From Eubacteriales bacterium (GTDB lineage Bacteria; Bacillota; Clostridia; Lachnospirales; Lachnospiraceae), in assembly GCA_030527665.1 (NCBI GenBank), contig JAUNAK010000005.1:1-64000 (forward strand): 64,000 nt of DNA. The letters are read 5' to 3'. Numbering within the stretch: position 1 is the first letter of the stretch; the number at the start of each line of letters is the position of its first letter. Positions 1-8,775 of this stretch are shown here, piece after piece. The notes beneath the pieces are model-generated. The model saw only the letters and a program-made list of their open reading frames with translations. It searched no databases and had not been told where the DNA came from. The position numbers were made by a program, and so were the translations under genes.

Positions 1-70
1 CTAAAGCTCTGCAATTCTGTAATTCTAAAGCCCTGCAGCTTTCCGGTTATATGCTGCAGTATCCGGAAGA

Positions 71-2026
71 TTACTCTTCCAGCAGCTTCAGAAAATCCTC
101 CTCGGACAGGATCGGGATGCTGAGTTCTCTGGCTTTTTTATTTTTCGACGAAGTGGAAGCTATATCGTTATTGATCAGATAATTTGTCTTTGCACTGACC
201 GAGCCGGTTACTTTTCCACCCTGCTTCTCGATCAGATCCTTCAATGCGTTCCGATTGGAAAAATGCACAAGACTGCCGGTTATCACGAATACCTTTCCCT
301 CCAGCTTCTGTTCGCCCAGATCCTGATATTCTTTGTTCAGTGTCAGATACTTCAGCAGTTCATCAAAGATGATATTATTCTCATCTTTGCGCCACCAGTC
401 CACATAGGCTTCCGCGATCACCTCTCCGATACCGTCGACGGCCGCCAACTCCTCCGCATTCGCATGGCGCACGGCCTCCGGATCCTCCTTCATGGCACGG
501 CAGATCAGCTTTGCCGTCGATATACCGATATTGGGTATTCCCAGTGCATATAGCAGCCTTGACAATGTAGTCGTACGGGCGTTCTGAATACCTGTCCACA
601 GCTTCTCATAGGATTTTTCACCGAAGCCGTCAAGGGCAATGATCGCCTCCTTATGTGCGTCCAGCCGGAACAGATCCGCATAGGAATGAATAAAGCCATG
701 TGCCATGAATTTCTCCAGTGTCGCCTCCGACATACCGTCAATGTTGATGGCGTCACGGCTTACAAAAAGCGTATAGGATTTCATGGCCTTTGCCGGACAT
801 TCCGGATTCAGGCAATATAACGTCTCTACTTCATTGGTTTTATGGATACCGGTTTTTCCGCCGCATACCGGACAGGACTCCGGAATCGGCAGAAGTCCGC
901 TTCTTGTCAGGTTGGTCTCGATCTGGGGAATGATCATGTTTGCCTTGTATACTTCGATCTCATCGCCGATTCCCAGTTCCAGTTCTCGCATGATGCTGAT
1001 ATTGTGTACGCTGGCTCTGGATACCGTCGTTCCCTCCAGTTCTACCGGTTCGAAGATGGCAACCGGATTCAGCAGGCCGGTTCTGGACGGACTCCATTCG
1101 ATCTCCAGCAGACGGGTCGTCCGTTTCTCATCTGCCCATTTGAAGGCAAAGGCATTCCGGGGAAATTTTGCCGTGGTTCCCAGAGAATCACCATATGCAA
1201 TATCGTCATATAAAGCAACCAGACCGTCCGACGGAAAATCGTTGTGTGCGATCTGCCCGGAGAAATAGGCCATTGCCTCATCCAATGTATCGCCGGTGAA
1301 ACTGCGGTATTCCACGACCTGGAACCCCTGCTCCTGCAGCCACTGAAACTGCCGTTCTCTTGAATTGCCGAAGTCTACATTTTCTGCACTGACAAGTGCA
1401 AATGCATAGACACGTACTTTTCTGGCCGCCGTAACCGCATTGTTCAGCTGGCGTACGGAACCGCTGCACAGATTACGGGGATTTTTGTATCTGGCCTCGG
1501 CATCCTCGATCTCACTGTTGATCTTCTCAAAGTCCGAATAGGTAATGATTGCTTCTCCGCGAAGCACCAGCTCGCCCTGATAGGGGATACGCATCGGTAG
1601 ATTTACAAAGGTTTTTGCATTGTTGGTAACGACCTCACCGATCGTTCCGTTTCCTCTGGTGACTGCTTTCTCCAGTTCGCCGTTTCGATAGGTCAGAACG
1701 ATCGTCAGACCGTCCATCTTCCAGGACAGCAGTGTCTTGTGACTTCCGGCAAAAGCACGCAGCTGTTCCACATCCTTGGTCTTGTCAAGTGACAGCATGG
1801 GACTGGCATGCTGCTCCTTCGGAAGTTCGTCCACAGCCTCATATCCGACATGGATCGTCGGCGAATTCGCCAGAACGGTTCCCGTCTCCTCTTCCAGCTT
1901 CTGCAGTTCATCATACAGTTCATCGTACCGGTAGTTGCTCATGATCTCCCGGTCTTCTGCATAATAGGCACGGGAAGCCGCCTGCAGCAGCTCCACCAGT
2001 TCCTTCATTCTCTGCATTTTATCCAT
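71..2026 (-). CDS. ligA: NAD+-dependent DNA ligase LigA
   Basis: Seals nicks in duplex DNA during replication and repair, using NAD+ to form a ligase-AMP intermediate. The 651-residue protein has the adenylation motif KMDG with the nucleophilic lysine at 103, a four-cysteine zinc site (CPVC, then CLNPEC, roughly residues 380-405), helix-hairpin-helix repeats after it, and a C-terminal BRCT domain beginning near 575 (EGKVFVITGSL). The length is close to the usual 650-680. The ATG at 2026 follows AGGAG and GGGAAGAG. The 70 bases between its stop and the left edge hold no gene that I can see. It appears to be transcribed alone. Confidence 0.97.
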   Translation of the reverse strand: MDKMQRMKELVELLQAASRAYYAEDREIMSNYRYDELYDELQKLEEETGTVLANSPTIHVGYEAVDELPKEQHASPMLSLDKTKDVEQLRAFAGSHKTLLSWKMDGLTIVLTYRNGELEKAVTRGNGTIGEVVTNNAKTFVNLPMRIPYQGELVLRGEAIITYSDFEKINSEIEDAEARYKNPRNLCSGSVRQLNNAVTAARKVRVYAFALVSAENVDFGNSRERQFQWLQEQGFQVVEYRSFTGDTLDEAMAYFSGQIAHNDFPSDGLVALYDDIAYGDSLGTTAKFPRNAFAFKWADEKRTTRLLEIEWSPSRTGLLNPVAIFEPVELEGTTVSRASVHNISIMRELELGIGDEIEVYKANMIIPQIETNLTRSGLLPIPESCPVCGGKTGIHKTNEVETLYCLNPECPAKAMKSYTLFVSRDAINIDGMSEATLEKFMAHGFIHSYADLFRLDAHKEAIIALDGFGEKSYEKLWTGIQNARTTTLSRLLYALGIPNIGISTAKLICRAMKEDPEAVRHANAEELAAVDGIGEVIAEAYVDWWRKDENNIIFDELLKYLTLNKEYQDLGEQKLEGKVFVITGSLVHFSNRNALKDLIEKQGGKVTGSVSAKTNYLINNDIASTSSKNKKARELSIPILSEEDFLKLLEE

Positions 2027-2198
2027 AGTCTCTTCCCACTCCTGCCGTCTATTCTATAACTCTTTACTGTCTCATCCGTAAAACTGCTGTCCCATCCAAA
2101 CACTGCTGTCCCATCCGGGAATTACAACCCTGTAAAGGTTCCTCATAATAAATACATCCCGGACATTATACGATTGGCACCTGCATGCACACATCCGC

Positions 2199-2903
2199 TC
2201 AGCTGCGGATGCCGACCCGTCTCATCATCTCATCCTTCTCGGCAGCTGTAAGCTCGCGCAGTTCGCCGGGTCTCATATCCTCCAGCTGTATGTTAACGAC
2301 ACGCAGACGCTTCAGTGTAACCACACCGTAGCCGAAGGTATTGCACATACGGCGGATCTGGCGATTCAGCCCCTGTGTCAGAATGATCCGGAAGCTCTTT
2401 TCTCCCGTCGCTGTAATTCTGCAGGGTCTGGTCGTGACATTCAGTTCTTTCAGATACACACCGGCACGCATTTTCTGAAGGAATTCCTCTGTCACCGGCT
2501 TATTGACCCGCACTTCGTATTCCTTCTCATGCTCATTTCTGGCCGTCATCATCTCCTGGATCAGATCCCCGTCATCCGTCAGAATCAGCAGTCCTTCGGA
2601 ATTTTTATCCAGCCGTCCTGCATAGGTTACCCGCCGGGGATAATTCAGATGATCCTTCAGGTTATTCTTCTCTCTTGTTTCAAACGTGCAGACGATCCCC
2701 ACCGGCTTATAAAATTTCAGATACACCTTTGAGAGCGGACGAACGACTTTTCTGCCCTTTACAAGGACCTCATCGCCATCTTCTACCTGTGAGCCGCTTT
2801 CTGCATTTTTCCCGTTAATAGAAACATGACCGGCTTCTACAAGCCGGTCTGCCTCCCTTCGCGAACACACGCCGCATTCGCTTAAGTATTTATTTATTCT
2901 CAT
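2199..2903 (-). CDS. rRNA pseudouridine synthase, RsuA/RluB/RluF family
   Basis: Isomerises a specific uridine of ribosomal RNA to pseudouridine. The 234 residues start with an S4 RNA-binding domain (about 1-48, MRINKYLSECGVCSRREAD), followed by the catalytic domain with the signature GRLDKNSEGLL, in which Asp99 is the expected nucleophile. The later segment GLNRQIRRMCNTFGY resembles RluF-type enzymes (23S rRNA U2604), but target assignment from sequence alone is uncertain, so no symbol is given. It lies 23 bases downstream of the membrane protein gene ending at 2927 and is probably cotranscribed with it. A second paralogue of the family lies at 31412-32116. Confidence 0.92.
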   Translation of the reverse strand: MRINKYLSECGVCSRREADRLVEAGHVSINGKNAESGSQVEDGDEVLVKGRKVVRPLSKVYLKFYKPVGIVCTFETREKNNLKDHLNYPRRVTYAGRLDKNSEGLLILTDDGDLIQEMMTARNEHEKEYEVRVNKPVTEEFLQKMRAGVYLKELNVTTRPCRITATGEKSFRIILTQGLNRQIRRMCNTFGYGVVTLKRLRVVNIQLEDMRPGELRELTAAEKDEMMRRVGIRS

Positions 2904-2926
2904 GCGTTTTCCTGTTTGCCCCGTTC

Positions 2927-4258
2927 TCAGCGGATGCTTACATAATATGCCAGATCATCGTTGGAATTAACAACGGAATCATATTCCTGCTGAACCTGCG
3001 AGATCAGTGCCTGTACGGCATCACTGGATTCTGCAGTATCCATGGCTGCCGTCATCTCCGGTGTCTCATCGGTAACGACTGCTGCACTTCCTTCATCATC
3101 GGTAATAATGTACAGTTCCGTCAGAGCCGGAATCTGTTCTTCATAATCAAAGAACTTGTATGCATATTTGATAAATACAACATACTCACCCTTGTTGTTG
3201 CCGGGATATACCAGAGAAGAAATATTGCTGTAACTCTCGATATCTCCCTGATCTGCACGAAGAGACTCAAAGTATGCTTCAATGCTCTCATCTACACCGG
3301 CTGTGCCTGCGGAAAGTTTTCCGTTCTCCGGAGTTCCCTCATACGGTTCTTCTTTTTCCTCCTCTTTGGATGCAGAAGAAACACTCTCTGTGGAAGCAGC
3401 CTTTACTTCTTCTTTCTTTTCTTCCTTTTTCTCTTCTTTCTGTGTATCGACCTTTTCCTCTGCTTTCGGAGCCTCGATTTCAATAGAAGAAGCCGTCGCC
3501 GCTGCCGCCGCATTTGCTCTTCGTGTCTGAACAAACCGAATAGCCAGCAATGCTGCTGCGATCAGGAAAAGTACAAGTATAGCCAGCTCTATATAACGAA
3601 TAAGCTTTCCGGAGTCGTTTTTCTTCTTATTCTTTGTATCCTGCGGCTTTTTCTCCGGTCGATTCGGAGTCGATGCTTTTCCGGAAACGGTATCCTGTGT
3701 ATTCCTGTTATAATTGTTCTTATTATTTTTATTATTTTTCTTGTTCTTTCTGCCGCCTGATGCTGCAGAAGCTTTGGCATCCTTGCCCGCTTCCTGCACA
3801 CCCTCGCCCGGGAACTGTGCAAAACCGAATTCATCGATCGTTCCCTTGCGCTGTTTATCAACGATCTTCTCAGCTTCACGAAGCTCCGCATCCGCCTTCT
3901 CACGCGCTTTGACACGTGCTGCACGCTCTGCTTCCATTTCCGCTTCCTCACGTGCAAGTGCCTCCGCTTCACGAATCGCATCCAGTGCTTCCTCACTGAA
4001 AATTGCTGTTGCATCTACGGTTTTCTCTACTTCCTTTCCAACCGCTTCTGCTGCCGGCTTTGCTGCTTTTCCGGCATCTGCAGCCGGACTCTTCTCCACT
4101 GCGGCAGCAGCCTTTTCCTCCGGAGCCTTCTCTGTTTTAATTGCCTCTGCCGGATCCGCTGCTCCGCCTGCAATTACTTCAACCTGTGCAATTGCTTCTG
4201 CAGCTCCCTGCTTAACATTTCTGTTCTGGTTATTTCTTCTCCCCTTTTTTGATGCCAT
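2927..4258 (-). CDS. single-pass membrane protein with long charged cytoplasmic region, unknown function
   Basis: I do not recognise a characterised family. The 443-residue protein starts with a basic patch (MASKKGRRNNQNRN). A long Ala/Glu/Lys-rich, probably helical region (to about 135) and a Lys/Asn-rich low-complexity linker (about 170-215) follow. One clear membrane helix lies near 222-243 (IELAILVLFLIAAALLAIRF). After a second charged linker, the C-terminal 120 residues form a compact, presumably extracellular domain containing YVVFIKYAYKFFDYEEQIPAL. That is reminiscent of NTF2-like extracytoplasmic domains, but this is inference. The ATG at 4258 follows AAAGGGGG with good spacing, and a TATAAT lies near 4291-4296. 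It precedes the pseudouridine synthase gene. Confidence 0.75.
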   Translation of the reverse strand: MASKKGRRNNQNRNVKQGAAEAIAQVEVIAGGAADPAEAIKTEKAPEEKAAAAVEKSPAADAGKAAKPAAEAVGKEVEKTVDATAIFSEEALDAIREAEALAREEAEMEAERAARVKAREKADAELREAEKIVDKQRKGTIDEFGFAQFPGEGVQEAGKDAKASAASGGRKNKKNNKNNKNNYNRNTQDTVSGKASTPNRPEKKPQDTKNKKKNDSGKLIRYIELAILVLFLIAAALLAIRFVQTRRANAAAAATASSIEIEAPKAEEKVDTQKEEKKEEKKEEVKAASTESVSSASKEEEKEEPYEGTPENGKLSAGTAGVDESIEAYFESLRADQGDIESYSNISSLVYPGNNKGEYVVFIKYAYKFFDYEEQIPALTELYIITDDEGSAAVVTDETPEMTAAMDTAESSDAVQALISQVQQEYDSVVNSNDDLAYYVSIR

Positions 4259-4423
4259 AGATATACCCCCTTTACCGGAATCTATTATTCATTATATACT
4301 GTCGTCCTCAGGTAAAACACTTCTAATACTATGAAAAACACACTTTGCGGGTTTCTCATGTTGTAGCGGTGCTCCTCGAATGCTCGTGCAGGCACGGCAT
4401 TCTCATCGCGACTCGCGCAAATT

Positions 4424-4460
4424 ACAAAAGCCGGATAGATGCTTTTCACATCTATCCGGC
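4424..4460 (-). terminator. intrinsic terminator of tRNA-Arg
   Basis: A perfect 12-bp stem (4430-4441 with 4449-4460; GCCGGATAGATG / CATCTATCCGGC) with a 7-base loop. On the minus strand it is followed by CTTTTGTAAT. It lies 10 bases past the 3' end of the tRNA and is well placed to end its transcript. Confidence 0.85.
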
Positions 4461-4469
4461 GATCCTTCA

Positions 4470-4542
4470 CGCGTCTGGAGGGAATCGAACCCCCGCCACA
4501 CGGTACCGGAAACCGTTGCTCTATCCGCTGAGCTACAAACGC
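4470..4542 (-). tRNA. tRNA-Arg (anticodon CCG)
   Basis: On the minus strand the sequence folds as a complete cloverleaf. The 7-bp acceptor stem pairs GCGTTTG with CAGACGC (one G-U). The D arm contains AGCTCAGCGGATAGAGC. The anticodon stem ACGGT/ACCGT encloses the loop TTCCGGT, which gives anticodon CCG (reads CGG, arginine). The T arm contains GGTTCGATTCC. The discriminator is G at 4470 and CCA is not encoded. It is a single-gene unit with its own promoter (4569-4597) and terminator (4424-4460). Confidence 0.96.
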
Positions 4543-4568
4543 ATCTCTGTTGCTTCTGCAACATGAAA

Positions 4569-4597
4569 ATAATATCATACCGAATACAGAATGTCAA
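4569..4597 (-). promoter_or_regulatory. sigma-A promoter of tRNA-Arg
   Basis: On the minus strand a consensus TTGACA (-35, 4592-4597) is separated by exactly 17 bases from TATTAT (-10, 4569-4574), about 27 bases upstream of the mature tRNA 5' end. Confidence 0.85.
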
Positions 4598-4690
4598 ATA
4601 TGCGTGTGCAGTACCATCCGAACCTGCCTATACAGCTGCACCCAAAAAAAAGTGGGACTTCCGAGGATCCGCGAACGATGCCGGGACATT

Positions 4691-4720
4691 CGGCAGCAGA
4701 AAAACGGCGTTCTGCTGCCG
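4691..4720. terminator. hairpin downstream of the DUF5688 gene
   Basis: CGGCAGCAGAA pairs with TTCTGCTGCCG (11 bp, 8-base loop), 16 bases past the stop codon of the gene ending at 4736. The following minus-strand bases are not a T-run, so termination may be weak or the hairpin may act in 3' end protection. Confidence 0.45.
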
Positions 4721-4735
4721 GACCCGCAGCTGTAC

Positions 4736-5611
4736 TTAAACAGCATTTACACACGATCTATGATACCGGTATACATGATCCGACAGGATCTCCTCCGGAA
4801 TGACCTGTGAATGATTGATCTCCCGAATCATCTGGTTTATATCCTCCTCGCTGTATCCTCCTTTATCCGCCAGAATAAGCCATTCATGGATACTGCTTGG
4901 CAGCAGAAGCAGATCTGCGTGCAGCATTTCCGCGATCTGTTCCCGAATTCCCGGATACAATATGCATACCGTTCCCAGATTCCTGTCTTTTGTCGTCAGC
5001 ATATACAGTTCCTCTTCCTCATCCTCTGATTCCGGAACCCCCAGATCATATTCCCTAAGTACGGAGCGAAGACTCCGGAAGACCGGCCCCCGCTCACGCA
5101 TTGTATTTTCCATTGCATGATCCAGAAATTCCGCTTCGGTTATTCCCCATTTTTCAACAAGTCTGCGGTCGATCCGCACCGTTGCATTTCCCAGACAGCC
5201 CGGCTCCATTTCATAATATCCAATCAGGCACAGGTCTTCCCATATCCGTTTATGCGGCACATGTTTCAACAGTTCTTTATTCATTTTATAATTGACCAGC
5301 TTACAGAATATCCGGCTTTTCACCTTATCATATTCTTCCAGAAAATCCTCCGGGATCTCTGCTTCCGCCGCTGCCTTCCGATACTGTTCGGCCATCTGCT
5401 CTGCCAGATCCGTGATCGATGCACCTCTCGCATACTCTTTATAAGACTCCCTCGGGTACAAAAGCGTGGTAAGCGCCGATTTTTCCTGCCTGACTGCAAT
5501 CGCATCCAAAAGCACATCGTTGTTTTTCCTGACTTTTTCCAGATGCACAGAAAAACCGTCCCCCAGCACCTTTTCCAGCTCATTCACCAATTCATTTCCA
5601 AATGCATCCAT
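4736..5611 (-). CDS. DUF5688-like protein of unknown function
   Basis: A 291-residue soluble protein with no signal peptide or membrane helix. The N-terminal 100 residues (LEKVLGDGFSVHLEKVRKNNDV, then a P-R-E-S-Y block and a stretch like GASITDLAEQMAEQYRKA) resemble DUF5688, a family I know mainly from Lachnospiraceae, often in many copies per genome. No enzymatic motif is visible. The C-terminal half contains MLTTKDRNLGTVCILYPGI, which also recurs in that family. Function is unknown. It stands alone between tRNA-Arg and efp, and its ATG at 5611 follows GAAAGGAGAG. Confidence 0.75.
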   Translation of the reverse strand: MDAFGNELVNELEKVLGDGFSVHLEKVRKNNDVLLDAIAVRQEKSALTTLLYPRESYKEYARGASITDLAEQMAEQYRKAAAEAEIPEDFLEEYDKVKSRIFCKLVNYKMNKELLKHVPHKRIWEDLCLIGYYEMEPGCLGNATVRIDRRLVEKWGITEAEFLDHAMENTMRERGPVFRSLRSVLREYDLGVPESEDEEEELYMLTTKDRNLGTVCILYPGIREQIAEMLHADLLLLPSSIHEWLILADKGGYSEEDINQMIREINHSQVIPEEILSDHVYRYHRSCVNAV

Positions 5612-5870
5612 TTATCTCTCCTTTCGTTTCCATGATCCATTTTCCTAAAATGCGGCATTAAAAATAAACCTGAATAACCAGCATTCCGGATCATTAACAT
5701 AAATCTGTATTCTGTTTTCATTTGTTTGTGTGAAAAGAATTGCCGAACGGCAGAACTGACCTTTTGAAAAAGCAGACAGCTCCTATGGTGTATACTTTTT
5801 CAATAGTTTTATAATACCATATGCCTGTTTTTAACACCAGTAAAAGATGATGATCTTGTAATTGCTCACC
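5612..5870. other. intergenic region between DUF5688 gene and efp
   Basis: About 260 bases of AT-rich sequence without a supportable gene. On the plus strand TTGAAA near 5765 and TATACT near 5790 are promoter-like, but the spacing is about 21 bases, so I do not call a promoter. The right part merges into the repeat at 5871-5906. Confidence 0.4.
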
Positions 5871-5906
5871 ACTTGCAGAAGCGGGAGTCTTCTCGACTGA
5901 GATAAA
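5871..5906 (-). repeat. copy 1 of a 36-bp post-terminator repeat
   Basis: This segment matches 34171-34206 at about 31 of 36 positions (shared blocks ACTTGCAGA, GAGTCTTCTC, ACTGAGATAAA). In both places it begins directly past a gene end, just beyond the T-run of a terminator on the minus strand. Function is unknown. Confidence 0.6.
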
Positions 5907-5941
5907 ACAAGCTCCCGGGAGATTCCTCTCTCAGGAGCTTG
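5901..5941 (-). terminator. intrinsic terminator of efp
   Basis: CAAGCTCC (5908-5915) pairs with GGAGCTTG (5934-5941), with additional pairing in the loop. On the minus strand the stem is followed by TTTTATC. It lies 31 bases past the efp stop codon. Confidence 0.85.
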
Positions 5942-5972
5942 TCAGCTTTATACAAAATATAACATGAATGAA

Positions 5973-6536
5973 TCAGACACGTTTGAGATACTCACCGGTT
6001 CTGGTATCGATCTGAACTTTGTCGTTCTGGTTAACGAACAGCGGAACCTGGATCTGAGCACCAGTCTCAACAGTAGCCGGCTTGGTAGCACCCTGTGCAG
6101 TATTTCCTGCAAAGCCCGGCTCAGTCTCGATGATCTCGAGCTCAACGAACAGCGGAGCCTCAACAGCAAATACACTGCCGTTGTAGGAGTTCAGTTTAAC
6201 CATATCGTTCTCTTTAACGAATTTCAGAGAATCGCCAACAACTTCGTTAGCAACCGGAATCTGATCGAAGGTCTCTGTATCCATGAAGTAGTACAGATCA
6301 CCGTCGTTGTACAGATACTGCATATCTTTACGGTCGATTCTTGCTGCTGGGAATTTCTCAGTCGGACGGAAAGATTTCTCTACAACACCGCCGTTGATAA
6401 CGTCTTTGTATTTTGTTCTAACGAAAGCAGCACCTTTACCCGGTTTTACGTGCTGAAACTCAACGATCTGGCATACTTTGCCCTCGATCTCAATTGTCAT
6501 ACCATTTCTAAAATCACCAGCTGTTACATCTGCCAT
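5973..6536 (-). CDS. efp: translation elongation factor P
   Basis: Binds ribosomes stalled at polyproline stretches and promotes peptide bond formation. At 187 residues it has the standard three-barrel EF-P length. The N-terminal KOW-like barrel carries the tip loop VKPGKGAAF, with Lys34 at the position that is post-translationally modified in many bacteria. The modifying enzyme is not in this window. The C-terminal OB fold ends in [13 protein letters not shown], typical of the family. The start at 6536 ([12 protein letters not shown]) is preceded by AAAGGAGG. It is monocistronic, with a promoter at 6591-6619 and a terminator at 5901-5941. Confidence 0.98.
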   Translation of the reverse strand: MADVTAGDFRNGMTIEIEGKVCQIVEFQHVKPGKGAAFVRTKYKDVINGGVVEKSFRPTEKFPAARIDRKDMQYLYNDGDLYYFMDTETFDQIPVANEVVGDSLKFVKENDMVKLNSYNGSVFAVEAPLFVELEIIETEPGFAGNTAQGATKPATVETGAQIQVPLFVNQNDKVQIDTRTGEYLKRV

Positions 6537-6590
6537 TATGATGTACCTCCTTTAGCGCGTCTGTTATTTTGCTTTGCAAGACTACCCAAT

Positions 6591-6619
6591 ATCATACAAA
6601 AAAAAGTGCTGTATTTCAA
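6591..6619 (-). promoter_or_regulatory. sigma-A promoter of efp
   Basis: Minus-strand TTGAAA (6614-6619), a 17-base spacer and TATGAT (6591-6596), about 55 bases upstream of the efp ATG. Confidence 0.75.
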
Positions 6620-6707
6620 CTGTTTTTTTAGGTTCCGATGCCAAAAATCAGAATCCGAAGCCGCCGGATATCCCGGCTGCCAAAATTATTTTCCTTACCG
6701 CCGCTTA

Positions 6708-7562
6708 CTATTTTGCAAGATATGCAAGCATCTCGGTATAGTGATTCTGCATAACCCGATACCCCTGCTCATAGAAAGCAAGCAGCGCCTCATTATCCGA
6801 TTCGATTCTGCTGACCACTTCACCTTCCGGCCGAATGACAAAGATCCGTCCCTCTTCCTCCAGTGCATCGATCTGATCCATCAGCCGGTTGTAACGGGCA
6901 TTTCTGGTAACCAGTGCCTTTACCAGCTCCGGATACTGTTTATATTTGCGTTTATACAGCCGGTTGGCAATGGACTCCTCTTTCTTCCGATACCCTTTGT
7001 TTCTGGTCAGTACAAGTACGATTTTCCGATAGCCCTGATCCAGTGCACGCTTCAGCGGAACCGAATCGGCAACTCCGCCGTCCACATAAAGTTTTCCGTC
7101 CAGCTCTACCATCTGATTGATGATCGGCAGACTGCAGGATGCCTCGCAGATCTTCATCAGCCGCTTTTCATCCTGTCTCTCATCCAGATATTCCGCTTCT
7201 CCGGTCAATACATTTGTTGCAACCAGATCGCACACCGTCTCCGACTGAAAATAGGTCTCAAAATCAAACGGTTTGTATTCCCAGGGAAGCACACCGCAGA
7301 GCATTTCCATATCAAAGCCTTTTCCACGCAGCATATGATAGGGATCCGGATGGATATACCGGTAATTCGGATCCTCGATCGCAATACTGTCTCTTGTTCT
7401 TCCAATCTGCATGGACAGATAGTCCATTGCATTGCAGGCTCCGGCAGATACACCTGCCACGTAGCCAAACTGCAGCTCCTGTTCCATGATATAGTCCAGA
7501 ACGCCTCCGGTAAAAATACCGCGCATTCCTCCGCCTTCCAATACAAGTCCGGCATTAAGCAT
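6708..7562 (-). CDS. patatin-like phospholipase family protein
   Basis: A predicted serine acyl hydrolase (lipid esterase) of 284 residues. The oxyanion motif GGGMRG lies at 10-15, the nucleophile elbow GVSAG has Ser39, and the catalytic aspartate is in DGGVADSVP, so the Ser-Asp dyad is intact. It is similar in size and arrangement to cytosolic YjjU-like patatins. There is no signal peptide. The ATG at 7562 follows GGGAGGTAAGG. It sits 28 bases downstream of the transposase-domain gene, which itself lies close behind nrdR, so the three probably share a transcript. The physiological substrate cannot be inferred. Confidence 0.93.
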   Translation of the reverse strand: MLNAGLVLEGGGMRGIFTGGVLDYIMEQELQFGYVAGVSAGACNAMDYLSMQIGRTRDSIAIEDPNYRYIHPDPYHMLRGKGFDMEMLCGVLPWEYKPFDFETYFQSETVCDLVATNVLTGEAEYLDERQDEKRLMKICEASCSLPIINQMVELDGKLYVDGGVADSVPLKRALDQGYRKIVLVLTRNKGYRKKEESIANRLYKRKYKQYPELVKALVTRNARYNRLMDQIDALEEEGRIFVIRPEGEVVSRIESDNEALLAFYEQGYRVMQNHYTEMLAYLAK

Positions 7563-7590
7563 ATGTCCTTACCTCCCGCATATCGCCGTC

Positions 7591-8085
7591 TTATTTTTCT
7601 GTATTCCCGTTCCGTTCACTTCGTCTGATCAGAACGCGAAGGACCGGATCCTCCCGTACCAGCTGCTCCAGTTCCTTCATGTATTCCTCCAGCAGATCCC
7701 TTCCGGTCTCTTCCTTATATTTGTCGTTCCGCACCCGAAACCGCCGAAACGTATTGGTCGAAAACGGCTGTACCATGCAGGTATGTGTCTGCAGTGCATA
7801 CTGATACCTCACATCAAAGATCAGCGTTTCGATCATTTCCTCATCCGTCATATCCAGCAGCCGCTCCAGCAGGATGCCGCCCACTACGCAGTTTACCGGC
7901 GTATTTGGCCGGGAAGCCTTGTCACTGTACAGGACAGCAAATCTGCTTTCATCGATCAGCGGAAAGATTTTGTCCCCGAACTGTTTTGCCCAGGACTTGT
8001 CAAAGATTCTCCGCTCTCTCTCATCCAGGTCACGAACCCGATCATAGAAGGTAAGCTGCTGGTATGTATTTTTCACAAATGCCAT
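7591..8085 (-). CDS. orphan N-terminal domain of an IS1182-type transposase
   Basis: The 164 residues match the N-terminal, non-catalytic part of IS1182/IS5-group transposases (DUF772 region). This shows in RPNTPVNCVVGGILLERLLD, MTDEEMIETLIFDVRYQYAL and PFSTNTFRRFR. A full transposase of this kind has about 450-550 residues with a downstream DDE nuclease domain. Here the frame stops after a charged tail, and the patatin gene starts 28 bases later, with no trace of the catalytic half or of terminal inverted repeats. The ATG at 8085 has a good site (GGATGG) and lies 18 bases behind nrdR. It may be a decayed remnant or a retained DNA-binding domain. Confidence 0.8.
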   Translation of the reverse strand: MAFVKNTYQQLTFYDRVRDLDERERRIFDKSWAKQFGDKIFPLIDESRFAVLYSDKASRPNTPVNCVVGGILLERLLDMTDEEMIETLIFDVRYQYALQTHTCMVQPFSTNTFRRFRVRNDKYKEETGRDLLEEYMKELEQLVREDPVLRVLIRRSERNGNTEK

Positions 8086-8103
8086 TTGTATCCACCATCC
8101 TTA

Positions 8104-8553
8104 TTACTGCAGAAGTTTCTTCAGTTCGTCCATGAAGGTATTGGCATCCTTGAATTCACGGTATACCGAAGCGAAGCGCACATAAGCAACCGGATCCAGA
8201 TCCTTCAGCTTATCCATAACCATGGATCCGATCTCTGTACTCGGAATCTCCTTCTCCTCACGGTTGAAGATCTCCAGCTCCACCTTGTTCACAAGTTCAT
8301 TCATCTGCTGCACGGAGACCTTCCGTTTTCTGCATGCCAGCATCACTCCGTTATAGATCTTGCTCCGGTCATAGCATTCCCTGCTCTGGTCTTTTTTGAT
8401 GATCATCACCGGGATCTGCTCGATTTTCTCGTAGGTTGTAAAACGTTTTCCACAGGAATCACAGATCCTCCTTCTTCGAATGGAGTTATCCTCCTCCACC
8501 GGTCTGGAATCCACAACTCTGGTATTATCCTGATTACAATACGGACATTTCAT
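8104..8553 (-). CDS. nrdR: transcriptional repressor NrdR
   Basis: ATP/dATP-sensing repressor of ribonucleotide reductase genes. The 149-residue protein has the zinc ribbon MKCPYCNQ (Cys3, Cys6) with Cys31 and Cys34, followed by an ATP-cone domain (about 46-136), which is the full family architecture. The start at 8553 is preceded by AGGGGGCG and gives the canonical MKCPYC N-terminus. An in-frame start at 8661 would add 36 non-family residues and is rejected. No ribonucleotide reductase gene lies in this window. The two downstream genes follow at short spacing. Confidence 0.96.
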   Translation of the reverse strand: MKCPYCNQDNTRVVDSRPVEEDNSIRRRRICDSCGKRFTTYEKIEQIPVMIIKKDQSRECYDRSKIYNGVMLACRKRKVSVQQMNELVNKVELEIFNREEKEIPSTEIGSMVMDKLKDLDPVAYVRFASVYREFKDANTFMDELKKLLQ

Positions 8554-8683
8554 TTTCGCCCCCTGTCTGCGGCGAACTGCCGCTCTGACTATTGTATACA
8601 TTGTAAGCAATACGCAGATCCCGCAGCAGAATCTGCCTGCAGCGCTTTTAAAATACAACACGTACTATGCTCATGCACTGAGA

Positions 8684-8726
8684 TAAAAAAAGCTGCCAAA
8701 CGTTTCGTTTCACGTCTCAGCAGCTT
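8684..8726 (-). terminator. intrinsic terminator upstream of nrdR
   Basis: AAGCTGC (8690-8696) pairs with GCAGCTT (8720-8726). The minus-strand stem is followed by a run of seven T, then ATCTCAGTG. Confidence 0.85.
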
Positions 8727-8769
8727 TTGTCATACACTATTTTCCTGAAATGATGAAGCAAAACACTCC
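8684..8769 (-). ncRNA. candidate ~85-nt small RNA (or prematurely terminated nrdR leader)
   Basis: A near-consensus promoter at 8776-8804 would start a minus-strand transcript near 8769. It meets a strong terminator (8684-8726) after about 85 bases. No reading frame of meaningful length with a ribosome site lies inside. The unit sits between the COG2426 gene and nrdR. If the terminator is read through, the same promoter would drive nrdR with a leader of about 215 bases, so it could be an attenuated leader rather than a free RNA. I know no matching RNA family. Confidence 0.4.
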
Positions 8770-8775
8770 TTATAA

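Noticed and set aside
2080..2125. Duplicated ACTGCTGTCCCATCC upstream of ligA
   Set aside because: Two 15-base copies close together look like local slippage. There is no dyad, and no third full copy in the window.
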